DNA of 6,952 bases from Dermatophilaceae bacterium (GTDB taxonomy: Bacteria > Actinomycetota > Actinomycetes > Actinomycetales > Dermatophilaceae), in the NCBI GenBank assembly GCA_013361975.1, contig JABFXB010000514.1:1-6952 (forward strand), written 5' to 3'. How positions within the stretch are numbered: position 1 is the first letter of the stretch; every line of letters begins with the position of its first letter. The position numbers and the translations under genes are program-made. This document shows positions 6,587 to 6,952 of the stretch, in pieces. Below the pieces are notes generated by a model. The model was not told the origin of the DNA. It saw only the letters and a program-made list of their open reading frames with translations, and searched no databases.

Positions 6587-6952
6587 GTAGTCCTGGCTGG
6601 TGTCCCAGCTGCGGATGATCGCCTGCGCCTCCGAGCTGCTGGCGCCCGTCGCCTCGGCGTAGAGGTTCATGGCGTCCTCACGTCGGCCCGCGAGGATCAG
6701 CTCGCTGATGCGGGCGCGGCCCTCGTCGCTGAGGCGGCCCTCGGTCCACGAGGCGGCGGCATCGCGCACACCCGGGCCCTGCCCCGGCACGAACCAGCTG
6801 TCGACGGCGCGCTTGGCGTCGGCCAGGGGCGCGCCGGTCGCCTCGCGGTAGATCTTGATCGCGTTGATCTTGTGTCCGGCGCTGATCTCACGGCTGACCT
6901 TGGCGCGCACGGCGTCGGTGAGGCCGACGAGCTCGCGGTCGGGGTCCTTGCG
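6584..6952 (-). CDS. Protein with two ribosomal L7/L12-like C-terminal motifs, 5' end cut by the window
   Basis: 122 residues are visible and the frame stays open to the window edge. A GTG at 6910 could be taken as a start, but the preceding 14 codons (RKDPDRELVGLTDA) read as coding and run smoothly into the first repeat. The true start is therefore probably just outside. The protein is soluble and helical with no signal or membrane segment. It carries two related 37-residue units, residues 17-53 and 80-116 of the visible part, each with AG-x(8)-Y-x-EATGA-x(4)-A (for example KIYREATGAPLADAKRAVD). This pattern resembles the L7/L12 C-terminal domain, which binds translation factors, but this is not rplL: it lacks the L12 N-terminal and hinge regions. 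By eye, 15 of 37 positions agree between the copies. Role unknown. It precedes DUF4233 and ndk by 56 nt on the same strand. Confidence 0.8.
   Translation of the reverse strand, partial: RKDPDRELVGLTDAVRAKVSREISAGHKINAIKIYREATGAPLADAKRAVDSWFVPGQGPGVRDAAASWTEGRLSDEGRARISELILAGRREDAMNLYAEATGASSSEAQAIIRSWDTSQDY

Overview
This is a GC-rich (roughly 70% or more) chromosomal window with the codon habits and gene order of a high-GC actinobacterium. A member of the Micrococcales, perhaps near Intrasporangiaceae, is my best guess. That guess rests on gene content and composition, not on a search. All eight genes lie on the minus strand, so transcription runs from high to low coordinates. No tRNA, rRNA, CRISPR array or mobile element is visible.

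Right end, first transcribed (6952 to 5668). A gene cut by the window edge encodes a small soluble protein with two copies of a motif resembling the ribosomal protein L7/L12 C-terminal domain. It is followed by a four-helix membrane protein of the DUF4233 family and by ndk (nucleoside diphosphate kinase). DUF4233 and ndk overlap by 4 nt (GTGA).

Centre (5571 to 1169). This is a complete cell-wall elongation (mre) cluster: mreB (actin-like filament), mreC (bitopic scaffold), mreD (multi-pass membrane protein) and mrdA/pbp2 (class B PBP transpeptidase). The last three are packed tightly: there are 4 nt between mreB and mreC, then two 4-nt ATGA overlaps. They should be translated as one coupled operon. 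Together they form the core of an elongasome: MreB directs, MreC and MreD link across the membrane, and PBP2 cross-links peptidoglycan.

Left end (1112 to 1). A FUSC/aromatic-acid-exporter-like membrane protein starts 56 nt after pbp2 and runs off the window. The position directly after pbp2 is often held by the rodA/sfr glycosyltransferase in actinobacteria, so this neighbour is a point of interest.

No clearly new system is visible. The observations most worth a second look are: the octamer CGGCATAC, six times in under 7 kb; an 11-bp GC hairpin between ndk and mreB that bears on the mreB start; the duplicated L7/L12-like protein in a place where folC is often found; and the FUSC gene behind pbp2.
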